Below are positions 17,895-26,675 of a stretch of DNA of 57,131 bases, in pieces (positions within the stretch are counted from its first letter, which is position 1; each line of letters starts with the position of its first letter). This stretch comes from Bacteroidales bacterium (GTDB taxonomy: Bacteria; Bacteroidota; Bacteroidia; Bacteroidales; UBA3824). The translations under genes and the position numbers were made by a program. The stretch is taken from contig JAFPYR010000015.1 in assembly GCA_017412115.1 (NCBI GenBank), forward strand, positions 1 to 57,131, read 5' to 3'. Below the pieces are notes generated by a model that saw only the letters and a program-made list of their open reading frames with translations, was not told where the DNA came from and ran no database searches.

Positions 17895-20534
17895 ATGGCA
17901 AAGCAGTTAGACATATCAACAGCGGCAACAAAACCGGCAGTAAACCGTAGCAATATGGTGTTGAAATATACCATAATCGGTTTTTGTATAGGTTTGCTGT
18001 TTCCGTTGGTTTCTATTCTGACGGAGTTTCAAATCAGGCATATACAGTTTGATTACACTAAGATTGGGTATTTGCACGGGAAATCTCCGGCACTTTACGT
18101 CATAGACTTGGCTCCGGTAATTATAGCGTTTATTTTTAATTTTTTCGCTTTAAAGAATCGCCGGCAGAACGAGGAGTTGGAGGTGATGCTTGCCGACAAA
18201 AACGAAATCATCAAACGAAACTCTTTGGTTGCAAAGCGAATCGGTGAAGGAGATTTGTTTTTTGATACTTCCGATATTGACGAGGCTGACCTTTTGGGAC
18301 GTTCTTTGTTGATAATGAAGAACAACCTTGTGGAGACTTCGCAGCGTGAAAACGAGCAAAACTGGATTGCGAAAGGAAAGGAAATCATCGGTGATATTCT
18401 TCGTCAGCGAAACAATATCAGCGATTTGGCATACGAGACAATTATCAATTTAATAGAATATATTGGTGCGGTTCAAGGAGCTTTTTATCTTTTCGATGAT
18501 GACAGCAAAGCCTTAACTAACATTGCTACATACGCTTATAACCGCAAAAAATATATCACTCAAGAATTTAAAGTCGGTATCGGTCTTGTGGGACAGACGG
18601 CTTTTGAGAGGGATATTATTTATAGAAAAGAAATTCCTGAAGATTATGTAACGATTTCTTCCGGTATTTTGGGCGATCAAAAACCGAGGACATTGTTGCT
18701 TTCTCCTCTTATCAGTGACGAAAAACTTCAAGGCGTTATAGAGTTTGCTTCTTTGGCGGAAGATATGCCCGACAAAACGTTGAGGCTTATAAAAGAGGTG
18801 AGCGAGATTATTGCGCAGACTATTTTCAACTTGAAAGTTAATACGACTACGGAAAAGCTCTTGCGTGAGGCGCAAACCATGACCCGTCAGTTGCAGAAAA
18901 ACGAGGACGAGTTGAGAAAGAATGCTGAGGACATGAAAAAAGCTCAGCTCGAACTTCAAGACACCAACAAGAAACTTGAGGCACAAATCCGTGAGGTTGA
19001 GCGTGGTCAAAAACGTCAGTACGCTTTGTTGGAAAACGCATCTGAGGTCATCTCAATTTATGATGAAAGTGCGATTGTAACATACGAAAGCCCTTCTTCA
19101 CGCAGCATTTTGGGTTATGAGCCGGAATACATTATCGGAAAAACTGCTTACGAGAAATTTGACGATAGTTCGAGAAGTAAATTTCAAGAGGTTTTCAAAC
19201 AGCTTATTTCGCAACCGGAAAAGCCTTTGACGTTTGAGTATCAGTTCAAAAAGTCTAACGACGAGGTTTTGTGGCTTGAGGCTACGGGACGAAACCTTTT
19301 GAGCAATGCGGCTATTCAGGGTATTATTTTCAATACGCGGGATATAACGGTGAGAAAAATTGCTGAAAAAGCGCAGCGTATGCAAGGTGAAATGCAGGCT
19401 CTTTCTGAAAACTCTTTGGATGCAATTCTTCGTTTGTCGCCTGAAGGTAAATTCTTCTATGTCAATCCCGTTGCAGAGCAGTTTACCCGCGTTAAGAAAG
19501 ATGACTTATTGCAGCATCAAATCGACGATGTGGAACTTGATGAAAAAATAGCCACCTTTTTCAAGGATGCTTTGGCGCAAGTTGTTCAAAATCAACGTAT
19601 GTTTGATACCGAAACAACATTTCCGACCGACGGTAAAGAGGATATTATTATTCAGTTTAATGCTATACCTGAATATAACAAAGAGAAAGAATTGGAAACC
19701 ATTTTGTTCGTAGCGCACGATATTACCGAGCGCAAACGGATTGAAATGGAAATTGAAGAAAAGAACAAGAGTATTACCGAGTCCATCAACTATGCTCAAA
19801 GGATTCAGTCGGCGATTATTCCGAGCCTTGATGCGATAGGGGCAAGGTTACCTAAGTTCTTCATGTTTTATCGTCCGAGGGATGTGGTCAGCGGTGACTT
19901 CCCGTGGTTCTTCGATAAGGATGATAATATTTATATTGCAGCCGTAGACTGTACAGGACACGGTGTCCCGGGTGCGTTGCTTTCGTTTATCGGTTATTTC
20001 AACCTTAATAGTATTGCCGATCATGCTGACAATCTTAATGCCGGAAAAGTATTGGATTTGTTGCACAAAGGTGTTAAGAAAACTTTGAAACAAGATAGCG
20101 ACGATGCGGAGGCAAGAGATGGCATGGATATTGCTTTATGTAAGATAAACTTTGCGACGAAAACTCTGCATTATGCGGGGGCGCACCGTCCGCTTTATTA
20201 TCTTAACAGCAATAAAGAGTTGATAAAGTATAAGGGTACACCTCAGGCAATCGGAGGAAAACCGACCCGCAAAGGCAAAGAAAAGGATTTTGAAAATTTT
20301 GAAATTCAGTTTAATGCCGGTGAAAAAATATTTTTCTTCTCCGACGGTCTGCCCGACCAAGTAGGAGGTGAGGCGGGAAGAAAATATCGTCCGGGACGTA
20401 TTGAAGAACTTATTACGGGTAATCCTGATTTTTCAATGGCTCAGTATAAGGAACTTTTTGAAAAAGATTTTCTTGAGTGGAAAGGTTCTTACAAGCAGGT
20501 GGACGATATCTTGTTGATAGGCATAGAATTTTAA
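17895..20534 (+). CDS. SpoIIE-family PP2C serine/threonine phosphatase with GAF and PAS domains (SiaA-like role)
   Basis: An 879-residue membrane phosphatase. Two TM helices (about 24-42 and 68-88) are followed by a HAMP-like segment (about 110-150) and a GAF domain (about 160-315). A coiled coil, PAS domains (about 370-490 and 500-620) and a SpoIIE/PP2C domain (about 640-879) complete it. The metal-binding aspartates are present in VVSGDF (about 664), DCTGHGVPGALLSF (about 685), FSDGLPDQVGG and QVDDILLIG. It should remove phosphate from a Ser/Thr of a partner protein. The next two genes encode the kinase and phosphoprotein of a SiaABC-type switch, so SiaC is the expected substrate. The GAF/PAS input is unlike Pseudomonas SiaA. 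Confidence 0.9.
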   Translation: MAKQLDISTAATKPAVNRSNMVLKYTIIGFCIGLLFPLVSILTEFQIRHIQFDYTKIGYLHGKSPALYVIDLAPVIIAFIFNFFALKNRRQNEELEVMLADKNEIIKRNSLVAKRIGEGDLFFDTSDIDEADLLGRSLLIMKNNLVETSQRENEQNWIAKGKEIIGDILRQRNNISDLAYETIINLIEYIGAVQGAFYLFDDDSKALTNIATYAYNRKKYITQEFKVGIGLVGQTAFERDIIYRKEIPEDYVTISSGILGDQKPRTLLLSPLISDEKLQGVIEFASLAEDMPDKTLRLIKEVSEIIAQTIFNLKVNTTTEKLLREAQTMTRQLQKNEDELRKNAEDMKKAQLELQDTNKKLEAQIREVERGQKRQYALLENASEVISIYDESAIVTYESPSSRSILGYEPEYIIGKTAYEKFDDSSRSKFQEVFKQLISQPEKPLTFEYQFKKSNDEVLWLEATGRNLLSNAAIQGIIFNTRDITVRKIAEKAQRMQGEMQALSENSLDAILRLSPEGKFFYVNPVAEQFTRVKKDDLLQHQIDDVELDEKIATFFKDALAQVVQNQRMFDTETTFPTDGKEDIIIQFNAIPEYNKEKELETILFVAHDITERKRIEMEIEEKNKSITESINYAQRIQSAIIPSLDAIGARLPKFFMFYRPRDVVSGDFPWFFDKDDNIYIAAVDCTGHGVPGALLSFIGYFNLNSIADHADNLNAGKVLDLLHKGVKKTLKQDSDDAEARDGMDIALCKINFATKTLHYAGAHRPLYYLNSNKELIKYKGTPQAIGGKPTRKGKEKDFENFEIQFNAGEKIFFFSDGLPDQVGGEAGRKYRPGRIEELITGNPDFSMAQYKELFEKDFLEWKGSYKQVDDILLIGIEF

Positions 20535-20573
20535 AAAAAACGGTTTCATCATAATGTATAAATAACATCATAT

Positions 20574-21152
20574 ATGGCAAGTATGAAAGAACATAAAGAA
20601 TCACTCGATTTTGTTTATGACTTCTACGTTAAGATGAAGAGGAACAAAATTAATTTGGCGTATGAAGGCGAGATAACGCACCAAATAACAAAGGCGTTTA
20701 CCTCACTTACAGAAACCAATATGGCGAGGGAGGAGGATGCAAGTTCTGTCCAGAAAAAGGTCTTCCATGTGATGGTGGAGTGCCTTCAGAATATTAGCAA
20801 GCACTCCGAAAGCACGCCTAACTCTTCAGCAAAAGACGGACGGGGCATATTCATGGTTTCCAAGGGAGATACCGAGTATAATGTTACCACCGGTAATATT
20901 ATAAAAAATGAGAATGTTGATAAGCTTCGCGGTATATTGGAGAATATCAACAAACTTGACAAAGACGGGCTTAATAAGCTTTATAAGCAGCAAATGCGGG
21001 AAGGTCATATTTCTGACCGCGGTGGCGCAGGCTTGGGCTTTATAGACATCGCCCGCAAAACAGGCGAAAAACTTCTGTACAGTTTCTTGAAAATTGACAG
21101 CATAAACTCGTTTTTCGTATTAACATCAACTATATCAAGAATTAAAGAATAA
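20574..21152 (+). CDS. siaB: SiaB family protein kinase
   Basis: A 192-residue GHKL-like kinase expected to phosphorylate SiaC on threonine. The N-box-like helix KVFHVMVECLQNISKHS (about 60-76) carries the Glu and Asn expected for ATP/Mg binding. The glycine-rich DRGGAGLGFIDIARKTG (about 150-166) is the lid/G-box. Both match SiaB and anti-sigma-factor-like kinases. It lies 39 nt after the phosphatase and 14 nt before the SiaC gene, so the opposing enzymes and the target are made together. Met4 (20583) is an alternative start. No sigma factor or STAS protein is nearby, so the target is SiaC and not a classical SpoIIAA. Confidence 0.9.
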   Translation: MASMKEHKESLDFVYDFYVKMKRNKINLAYEGEITHQITKAFTSLTETNMAREEDASSVQKKVFHVMVECLQNISKHSESTPNSSAKDGRGIFMVSKGDTEYNVTTGNIIKNENVDKLRGILENINKLDKDGLNKLYKQQMREGHISDRGGAGLGFIDIARKTGEKLLYSFLKIDSINSFFVLTSTISRIKE

Positions 21153-21166
21153 AAAAAATTATTATT

Positions 21167-21550
21167 ATGTCAGTTATAAATATAAAAGGTTCGGACGATA
21201 CACCTACAGTCGTTCTTGACAAAGAAAACAACATATTCAAAATTTCAGGAAGATCTCTTCCCGAAGACGTAGTGGCTTTTTACAACCCTATTTTGGATTG
21301 GCTTACCGAGTATGCAAGTGATCCTTTGGATAAGACTGTTTTTGATTTTCAGTTGGAATATTTCAATACTGCATCATCAAAATTGTTGCTTGACGTACTT
21401 CTCAAATTAGAAGATATTAATTCTGACGGACATGATGTACTCGTAAGATGGCATTATCCTGATGATGATGAAGATATGCTTGATGCAGGTGCAGAATATG
21501 CTGAAATCGTAGACGTTCCTTTTGAACAGGTTCCTTATACCATCGACTAA
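21167..21550 (+). CDS. siaC: SiaC family regulatory phosphoprotein (DUF1987)
   Basis: A 127-residue small cytosolic switch protein. The family core is clear: SGRSLPEDVVAFYNPILDWL (about 27-46) and FQLEYFNTASSKLLLDVL (about 61-78). Thr68 in YFNTASSK corresponds to the threonine phosphorylated in P. aeruginosa SiaC. In that species unphosphorylated SiaC binds and activates the diguanylate cyclase SiaD. No GGDEF gene is in this window; the next gene is an ABC exporter, which suggests a different target. The C-terminus is very acidic (HYPDDDEDMLDAGAEYAE). A 92-nt gap separates it from the exporter gene. Confidence 0.92.
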   Translation: MSVINIKGSDDTPTVVLDKENNIFKISGRSLPEDVVAFYNPILDWLTEYASDPLDKTVFDFQLEYFNTASSKLLLDVLLKLEDINSDGHDVLVRWHYPDDDEDMLDAGAEYAEIVDVPFEQVPYTID

Positions 21551-21642
21551 GGATGTTTCTATAAAGGATTTCGAGTAGAGTAAGATTATAAAAGTTAGAA
21601 AACATTTTTTTTAAAATCAAGTATTAAATAACTTTTTGAGTT

Positions 21643-24600
21643 ATGAGTGAGGCGATATTAAAAGCTTTGATTCAGATGTTTGCCCTAATTGCCAAGCAGG
21701 ACGGTGGCATTGAGGACAAAGAATTACAGTATGTGGAGAGTTTTCTTATATCACAATTAGGTGCGGAGGCTTCACAGCCTGTCATGCTTGATTTTAAAAA
21801 GCAGGTAGGTCTTATTGAGGACGAAAAGACCCGTCGTAAAAGGGAGCGCGACAGACTCAAACAATTGGAACTCGCAAGTGATCCCGAGAAATTGGCAAAA
21901 GAAGAAAAAGACGCCCAACTGACTTCAGTTAGAGAGTCAGTGAAAATTCTCGGTCTTTGTAAGAGAATTAATAAGACTATCAATAACAAACAAAAAATCG
22001 TCGTTTTTGTTCGTCTTTACGAGCTTGTTAATACAAGTAAAAAATTTACGCCCCAACGTATGGCTATTATCAATACGGCGGGTGAGGTTTTTAATTTTAC
22101 GGCCGATGTAATCAACGAAATCAAAACTTTCGTTACCGAAAGTGATTCTCAAAAGTTAGATTATCCTGCCGTATTGGTAATCAGAGACGAGGCAAAAGAA
22201 GACGGTTTCAAATTCGAGCAGGCTAAGAGTATAAATTGCGAGGGACTTGATTCTGATATTTATATCCTTCGTCAAGAGTTGGAAACCGAAAGCGGTGAGT
22301 TGTACTTCATGCGTTACAACGGTAGCCATGATGTATATCTTAACGGTTCACCTATTTTCAGCGACCGTATTTATGCTTTTGCTCCCGGTGCCACGCTCAA
22401 AATGACAAAAGGCCGTCCGATTTATTACAGCGACGTTGTTGCGACATTTCAAGCTGATAAGACTTTTTCTAATCTGTCGTTCAACGTTACTGATTTGGAA
22501 TTCAGATTCCCCAACAATGCCATTGGCTTGAGAAATATCAATTTTTCGGAATGTCAAGGCAGGTTGGTCGGAATTATGGGTGCTTCCGGTGCGGGCAAAA
22601 CAACGTTGCTTAACGTTTTGTCCGGTATTACTTCGCCCTATTCGGGTTCGGTAAAAATCAACGGAATAGATCTTCATCGTGAAAAAGAAAAATTGGAGGG
22701 CGTTATCGGTCTTATTCCGCAGGACGACCTTTTGATTGAAGAACTTACCGTTTTTGAAAATCTTTATTTCAGCGCGAAATTCTGTTTTAAAGATATGCCG
22801 GAAAATGAAATTCGCGACAAAGTTGATACGGTTTTGAAATCTCTCGGACTTTATGACCGAAAGGATTTGAAAGTCGGCAACTCGCTCAACAAACTTATTT
22901 CCGGCGGTCAGCGTAAGAGGCTTAATATTGCCCTTGAGTTGATTAGAGAGCCCTCTATTTTGTTTGTGGACGAGCCGACCTCTGGTTTGTCTTCAAGGGA
23001 CTCCGAAAATGTAATGGACCTTTTGAGCGAGTTGACCTTAAAAGGAAAACTTATTTTTGTGGTTATCCACCAGCCGTCTTCTCAAATATACAAAATGTTT
23101 GATAAGATGATAATCCTCGATACCGGTGGTTATATGGTTTATTACGGACATCCGACCGATGCGATTTCGTATTTCAAAACCATTGACGGTCAGGTTAAGA
23201 GCGAAGAGGGTGAATGTCCGCATTGCGGTAACGCTACGCCGGAGGTAATATTTGATATTATTGAGGCAAGAAAAGTAAACGAGTTCGGTTCTTGGTCAAA
23301 TGAAAGAAAAATTGAGCCGGCTACGTGGGAAGAATTTTTCCATAAAAACATAACTCCGGAGGTAATTCCCGATGTTACGACCGAGCCTCCTAAGAATTTA
23401 AAAGTTCCGAATTGGTTCAATCAGTTCGTAACTTATTTTAGAAGGGATTTCAAATCTAAAATCTCGAATCTTCAGTATGTGTTTTTAAACCTTATTGAGG
23501 CTCCGCTTTTGGGTTTTATTCTTTCGTTTTTGATTAGGTATACCGCAGCCAACAAGCCGCATTATATTTTTTACGAGAATGAAAATATCGTTCCGTATAT
23601 TTTCATGAGTATAATTGTAGCATTGTTTTTGGGTTTGACGGTTTCGGCAGAAGAAATTTTCAGGGATAGAAAAATCCTCAAGAGGGAGGAATTTTTGAAT
23701 CTCTCGCGTTCAAGTTATTTGATAGCCAAAGTCGTTATTTTGGTGATGATTTCGGCAATACAATCGTTCCTTTACATAATGGTCGGCAATTCGATATTGC
23801 AGTTTAGCGAGCCGAGTATGTATTTGTCGTTTTGGTTGATATTGTTTCCGATGTGGGTACTTGCCAATATGATGGGTCTTAACATTTCTTCGGCATTCAA
23901 TTCTGCCGTAACGATTTACGTTTTGATTCCGCTTTTGATGATTCCACAAATGGCTTTGGGCGGTTCGATGTTCAGTTTTGATAAGTTGAATCAAATAATC
24001 GGTAGTGTAGGAAAGGTTCCGATTGTGGCTGAAATGATGCCTTCACGTTGGGCATACGAGGCTTTGATGGTAAAACAATTCAGGGACAATATGTTTGAAC
24101 GTAATTTCTACGAGTATGAAAAACACGAGAATTATTGTAACTTCAAACAAGTATATTACGTTAAAGAACTTAGAAATGCTAATGAAACGCTTTCGGAATG
24201 TTATGTAACAATAGAGGACGAGGATTTTGAGTATTCTACTGAGGAGCAGAAAACTCAGATTGTAGATAGCATCAAAGAGCGGATGGAAGAGTCTTTAGCA
24301 CTTTTGAGGGCTGAAATCACTGATGAGTTAGTAAGACTTCCTGAGGTTGAAGGTGATTTTGATTTCGATTTGCAAAATTTGGTTGTAGATCAATACAATA
24401 GTGATATTCATGATGAGATTAAAAATTATCTTGACCAATTGGATCATTATTACGGCGACGAGGTTAATAAAGCTCAGCTGAAAATTGAAAGTCGTAAGGA
24501 ACAGTTTGAAAATAAGTCACATGGTCTGTATAACAGATTTAGGGATAAATATCATAACGAAAAATTACAGGATATTGTAACAAATGTTTACGAAAAAAAG

Positions 24601-24969
24601 AAAATAATTCGTTATAATAACCGTTTAATACAACAAGAGAACCCTGTTTTTCTTGATGCGGACAATTCGGGATTTTTCGGATTCAGAGCGCATTTTTACG
24701 CTCCTAACAAGTGGTTCTGCGGCAGATATTATGACACGTTTTACTTTAACATGGTAATTTTGTGGCTTTTCTGTGTGGTGTTTTACGTAACTTTGTACTT
24801 TGATCTTTTGAAGAAAGGCGTTGATTGGGCGGGTAATTTTTCATTTAAATCTCGGTTGGAAAAATTATTGCCTAAGAAAAAAGCAGTAGTAGCTGTTGAG
24901 GAAACTGACAAGAAGGCAAAGGAAGTTTCTGATAAAAAAACTGCTTTGGAAACGGAAAAAAGTGAATAA
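21643..24969 (+). CDS. ABCG-type ABC transporter (ATPase fused to permease) with TerB-like and FHA-like N-terminal regions
   Basis: A 1108-residue half-transporter in ATPase-permease order. Residues 1-160 look like a TerB-type helical domain (FALIAKQDGGIEDKELQYVE). About 165-275 resembles a forkhead-associated fold (HDVYLNGSPIFSDRIYAFAPG) but lacks the usual GR and SxxH phosphothreonine motif. The ATPase shows Walker A GASGAGKTT (about 313), signature SGGQRKR (about 420), Walker B FVDEPTSG (about 441) and the H-loop VIHQPSS. A CPHCGN motif precedes the membrane part (about 620 onward), which has six TM segments. A loop of about 230 residues rich in charged helices lies before the last TM. It probably exports a lipid- or polymer-like substrate, as ABCG proteins do. 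It is the likely effector of the SiaC switch. Confidence 0.87.
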   Translation: MSEAILKALIQMFALIAKQDGGIEDKELQYVESFLISQLGAEASQPVMLDFKKQVGLIEDEKTRRKRERDRLKQLELASDPEKLAKEEKDAQLTSVRESVKILGLCKRINKTINNKQKIVVFVRLYELVNTSKKFTPQRMAIINTAGEVFNFTADVINEIKTFVTESDSQKLDYPAVLVIRDEAKEDGFKFEQAKSINCEGLDSDIYILRQELETESGELYFMRYNGSHDVYLNGSPIFSDRIYAFAPGATLKMTKGRPIYYSDVVATFQADKTFSNLSFNVTDLEFRFPNNAIGLRNINFSECQGRLVGIMGASGAGKTTLLNVLSGITSPYSGSVKINGIDLHREKEKLEGVIGLIPQDDLLIEELTVFENLYFSAKFCFKDMPENEIRDKVDTVLKSLGLYDRKDLKVGNSLNKLISGGQRKRLNIALELIREPSILFVDEPTSGLSSRDSENVMDLLSELTLKGKLIFVVIHQPSSQIYKMFDKMIILDTGGYMVYYGHPTDAISYFKTIDGQVKSEEGECPHCGNATPEVIFDIIEARKVNEFGSWSNERKIEPATWEEFFHKNITPEVIPDVTTEPPKNLKVPNWFNQFVTYFRRDFKSKISNLQYVFLNLIEAPLLGFILSFLIRYTAANKPHYIFYENENIVPYIFMSIIVALFLGLTVSAEEIFRDRKILKREEFLNLSRSSYLIAKVVILVMISAIQSFLYIMVGNSILQFSEPSMYLSFWLILFPMWVLANMMGLNISSAFNSAVTIYVLIPLLMIPQMALGGSMFSFDKLNQIIGSVGKVPIVAEMMPSRWAYEALMVKQFRDNMFERNFYEYEKHENYCNFKQVYYVKELRNANETLSECYVTIEDEDFEYSTEEQKTQIVDSIKERMEESLALLRAEITDELVRLPEVEGDFDFDLQNLVVDQYNSDIHDEIKNYLDQLDHYYGDEVNKAQLKIESRKEQFENKSHGLYNRFRDKYHNEKLQDIVTNVYEKKKIIRYNNRLIQQENPVFLDADNSGFFGFRAHFYAPNKWFCGRYYDTFYFNMVILWLFCVVFYVTLYFDLLKKGVDWAGNFSFKSRLEKLLPKKKAVVAVEETDKKAKEVSDKKTALETEKSE

Positions 24970-25047
24970 TCTACGAAAAAAAAGTGCAAAAACTATTGTG
25001 GAATAAGTTTTTTTTATAGTTTTGTATTTTTTTTGAAAAAATATTAG

Positions 25048-25055
25048 TACATTTG
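25048..25055 (+). promoter_or_regulatory. Putative -7 box (TACATTTG)
   Basis: It matches TAnnTTTG and lies 22 nt upstream of the lipoprotein ATG, so this gene pair may be transcribed separately from the ABC gene as well as by read-through. Confidence 0.55.
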
Positions 25056-25077
25056 AACAGAAAATATAAGACGTATT

Positions 25078-25989
25078 ATGCATAGAAAACGGTTAAGTTC
25101 ATTGGCTTTGGTATGTATGGCGTTCTTGCAGTTTAATTGCGGAGGCTGCGACTCTTCCGGTGATGACAATATAGTGTTTATTCCGGATGATGACGTCAAG
25201 ACTACTGATGTTAATTACGATGTTGAGGCGATGAACCAGATAATCGCCAGTTTTTCATCTCCGGTGGAGATGGCGGCATTATTAAAAGCTTCCAACGTGC
25301 CTTTTTCTACCAAATATTTGGTGGATCCTGATATGGTGAGGAATTATACCTCAAGTTTCAAGAAGGCTTTGGGTTTGGGCATTTTGAGTGCCGATTTGGG
25401 CTATCTGAACGTATATTCCAAAACATCGCAAATTTTGGATTATTTGGTTTCTATTCGTCAGCTTACTGACGATTTAAAACTTGGTCAATTCTTTGAGTTT
25501 GCTACCCTGAAGAGGCTTGCAACCTCAGATGATAATATAGATTCACTTTTGATAATGTCTGTTAAGAGTTATCAAGATATGGATGCGCATTTGAGAAACA
25601 ATCAGCGCAGCAATTTGAGTGCATTGATGGTAACCGGCGTTTGGTTGGAGTCTATGTATCTTGTAACGCAAGTTGCAAAAGAGCAACCTTCGGAGGATTT
25701 TAAAAATACCATTGGCAGTCAAAAGCAGGTTTTAAAAGATCTTTTGCCTCTTTTAAAATTGTTTGCCAAAGAAAGTGATAAAAATTTTACTGAATTGGTA
25801 CGAAACTTGGAAGAGTTAAAAGACGTACTTGATGTGGTAAAAATTGATACAAGAAAGATTGAAAACGTTAGATCTCATGAAGACGGCGTTTTTGAACAAG
25901 ACTATGAAGATATTGTAATTGTTTCTGACGAGGAACTTGTCGAAATCATTACTACAACAGAAAAGATCCATAATAAAATTATAAATTAA
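25078..25989 (+). CDS. Hypothetical lipoprotein beside the ABC exporter
   Basis: 303 residues, no family recognised. The N-terminus is a lipoprotein signal (basic MHRKR, hydrophobic LALVCMAFLQF, cysteine at about 21 in FNCGGCDSS); the residue before the cysteine is Asn, which is unusual. The mature part starts with an acidic linker and is otherwise almost all alpha-helical, with many Leu/Lys/Asp repeats (about 60-285). It lies 108 nt after the ABC gene and 12 nt before the next small secreted protein. It may be the envelope partner of the exporter. That role is inferred only from position. Confidence 0.65.
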   Translation: MHRKRLSSLALVCMAFLQFNCGGCDSSGDDNIVFIPDDDVKTTDVNYDVEAMNQIIASFSSPVEMAALLKASNVPFSTKYLVDPDMVRNYTSSFKKALGLGILSADLGYLNVYSKTSQILDYLVSIRQLTDDLKLGQFFEFATLKRLATSDDNIDSLLIMSVKSYQDMDAHLRNNQRSNLSALMVTGVWLESMYLVTQVAKEQPSEDFKNTIGSQKQVLKDLLPLLKLFAKESDKNFTELVRNLEELKDVLDVVKIDTRKIENVRSHEDGVFEQDYEDIVIVSDEELVEIITTTEKIHNKIIN

Positions 25990-26001
25990 TTGCTTTATAA
26001 T

Positions 26002-26478
26002 ATGAAAAGACTGTTTATTATATTAGTTTTTGCAATTGTGGCTATCGCAATGTCAACCTCAAAGTCAGATGCACAATGTAAGCAGCAGGTTGTTTATCAG
26101 TGTGCAACTCAGACCGAAAAAGCTATATATCTTCGTGATTTCAATACTAAATTGAAACGTGATGCAGCGGACGAAGAAACAGGTATGAAATGGACTGTAG
26201 TCCTTAACAAAGGTACACAATACAGATTTTCTCTTTGTGCTCCGGAGGGCTTTCAGGATCAAGTAGTGTTGACTCTTTATGATAGTGAACACTTGGAAAA
26301 TTCAAAACCTTGGGGTAGCACATACGATAAGACCACAAAGTCGGACAGAAAATCTTTCGACTTCATTTGCAATAAAACTGCTATGTACTATGTCTCAATC
26401 CGCTTCAAAGCCGGTGAGGGATCTAAGAAAGCTTGTGCCGTTGGTATATTATCTTTCGTAGGTAAAAATACGAAGTAA
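26002..26478 (+). CDS. Hypothetical small secreted protein
   Basis: 158 residues from the ATG at 26002; a longer frame would need a TTG at 25990 and only adds four residues before the basic MKR. A signal peptide (LFIILVFAIVAIAMSTSKSDAQ) is followed by a compact beta-rich domain of about 130 residues. It has four or more cysteines (CKQQVVYQC, SLCAPEG, FICNKT, KKACAVG) and motifs like WTVVLNKGTQYRFSLCAPEG and AMYYVSIRFK. The pattern recalls lectin- or PPC-like beta sandwiches that resist stress outside the cell, but no family assignment is safe. It closes the signalling/export cluster before a hairpin. Confidence 0.68.
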   Translation: MKRLFIILVFAIVAIAMSTSKSDAQCKQQVVYQCATQTEKAIYLRDFNTKLKRDAADEETGMKWTVVLNKGTQYRFSLCAPEGFQDQVVLTLYDSEHLENSKPWGSTYDKTTKSDRKSFDFICNKTAMYYVSIRFKAGEGSKKACAVGILSFVGKNTK

Positions 26479-26508
26479 AGATATTATTAAAAAAATTGGG
26501 TATAGGCA

Positions 26509-26563
26509 CAAAAACTATTGTACTCCCGATATAAAAAATATTATCGGGGGTGCAATAGTTTTG
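26509..26563 (+). terminator. Long hairpin / terminator after the export cluster
   Basis: CAAAAACTATTGTACTCCCGAT can pair with ATCGGGGGTGCAATAGTTTTG over about 20 bp around an AT-rich loop. The T-run after it is poor, so it may stabilise the mRNA end and not only terminate. Confidence 0.6.
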
Positions 26564-26636
26564 TATTATCTATTGTTAATACTCCTTTTTAACTCAAAAA
26601 TACATTTAAATTAACACAACTCTCAGTAAATTAGTG

Positions 26637-26644
26637 TATTTTTG
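26637..26644 (+). promoter_or_regulatory. Putative -7 box (TATTTTTG)
   Basis: It matches TAnnTTTG, 31 nt upstream of the DEAD-box helicase ATG. Confidence 0.55.
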
Positions 26645-26675
26645 TACCCTGATGAAAATCGTATAATTTTAAGAG

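Noticed and set aside
17895..21550. Sporulation or sigma-factor partner switch (SpoIIE/SpoIIAB/SpoIIAA)
   Set aside because: The phosphoprotein is SiaC/DUF1987, not a STAS protein, and no sigma factor gene is adjacent; Bacteroidota do not sporulate.
25990..26001. TTG start for the small secreted protein
   Set aside because: The ATG at 26002 gives a normal basic signal-peptide start; the TTG overlaps the upstream stop region and adds only four residues.
17895..26478. Complete SiaABCD system with c-di-GMP output
   Set aside because: No GGDEF or EAL domain is found in any long reading frame of the window.
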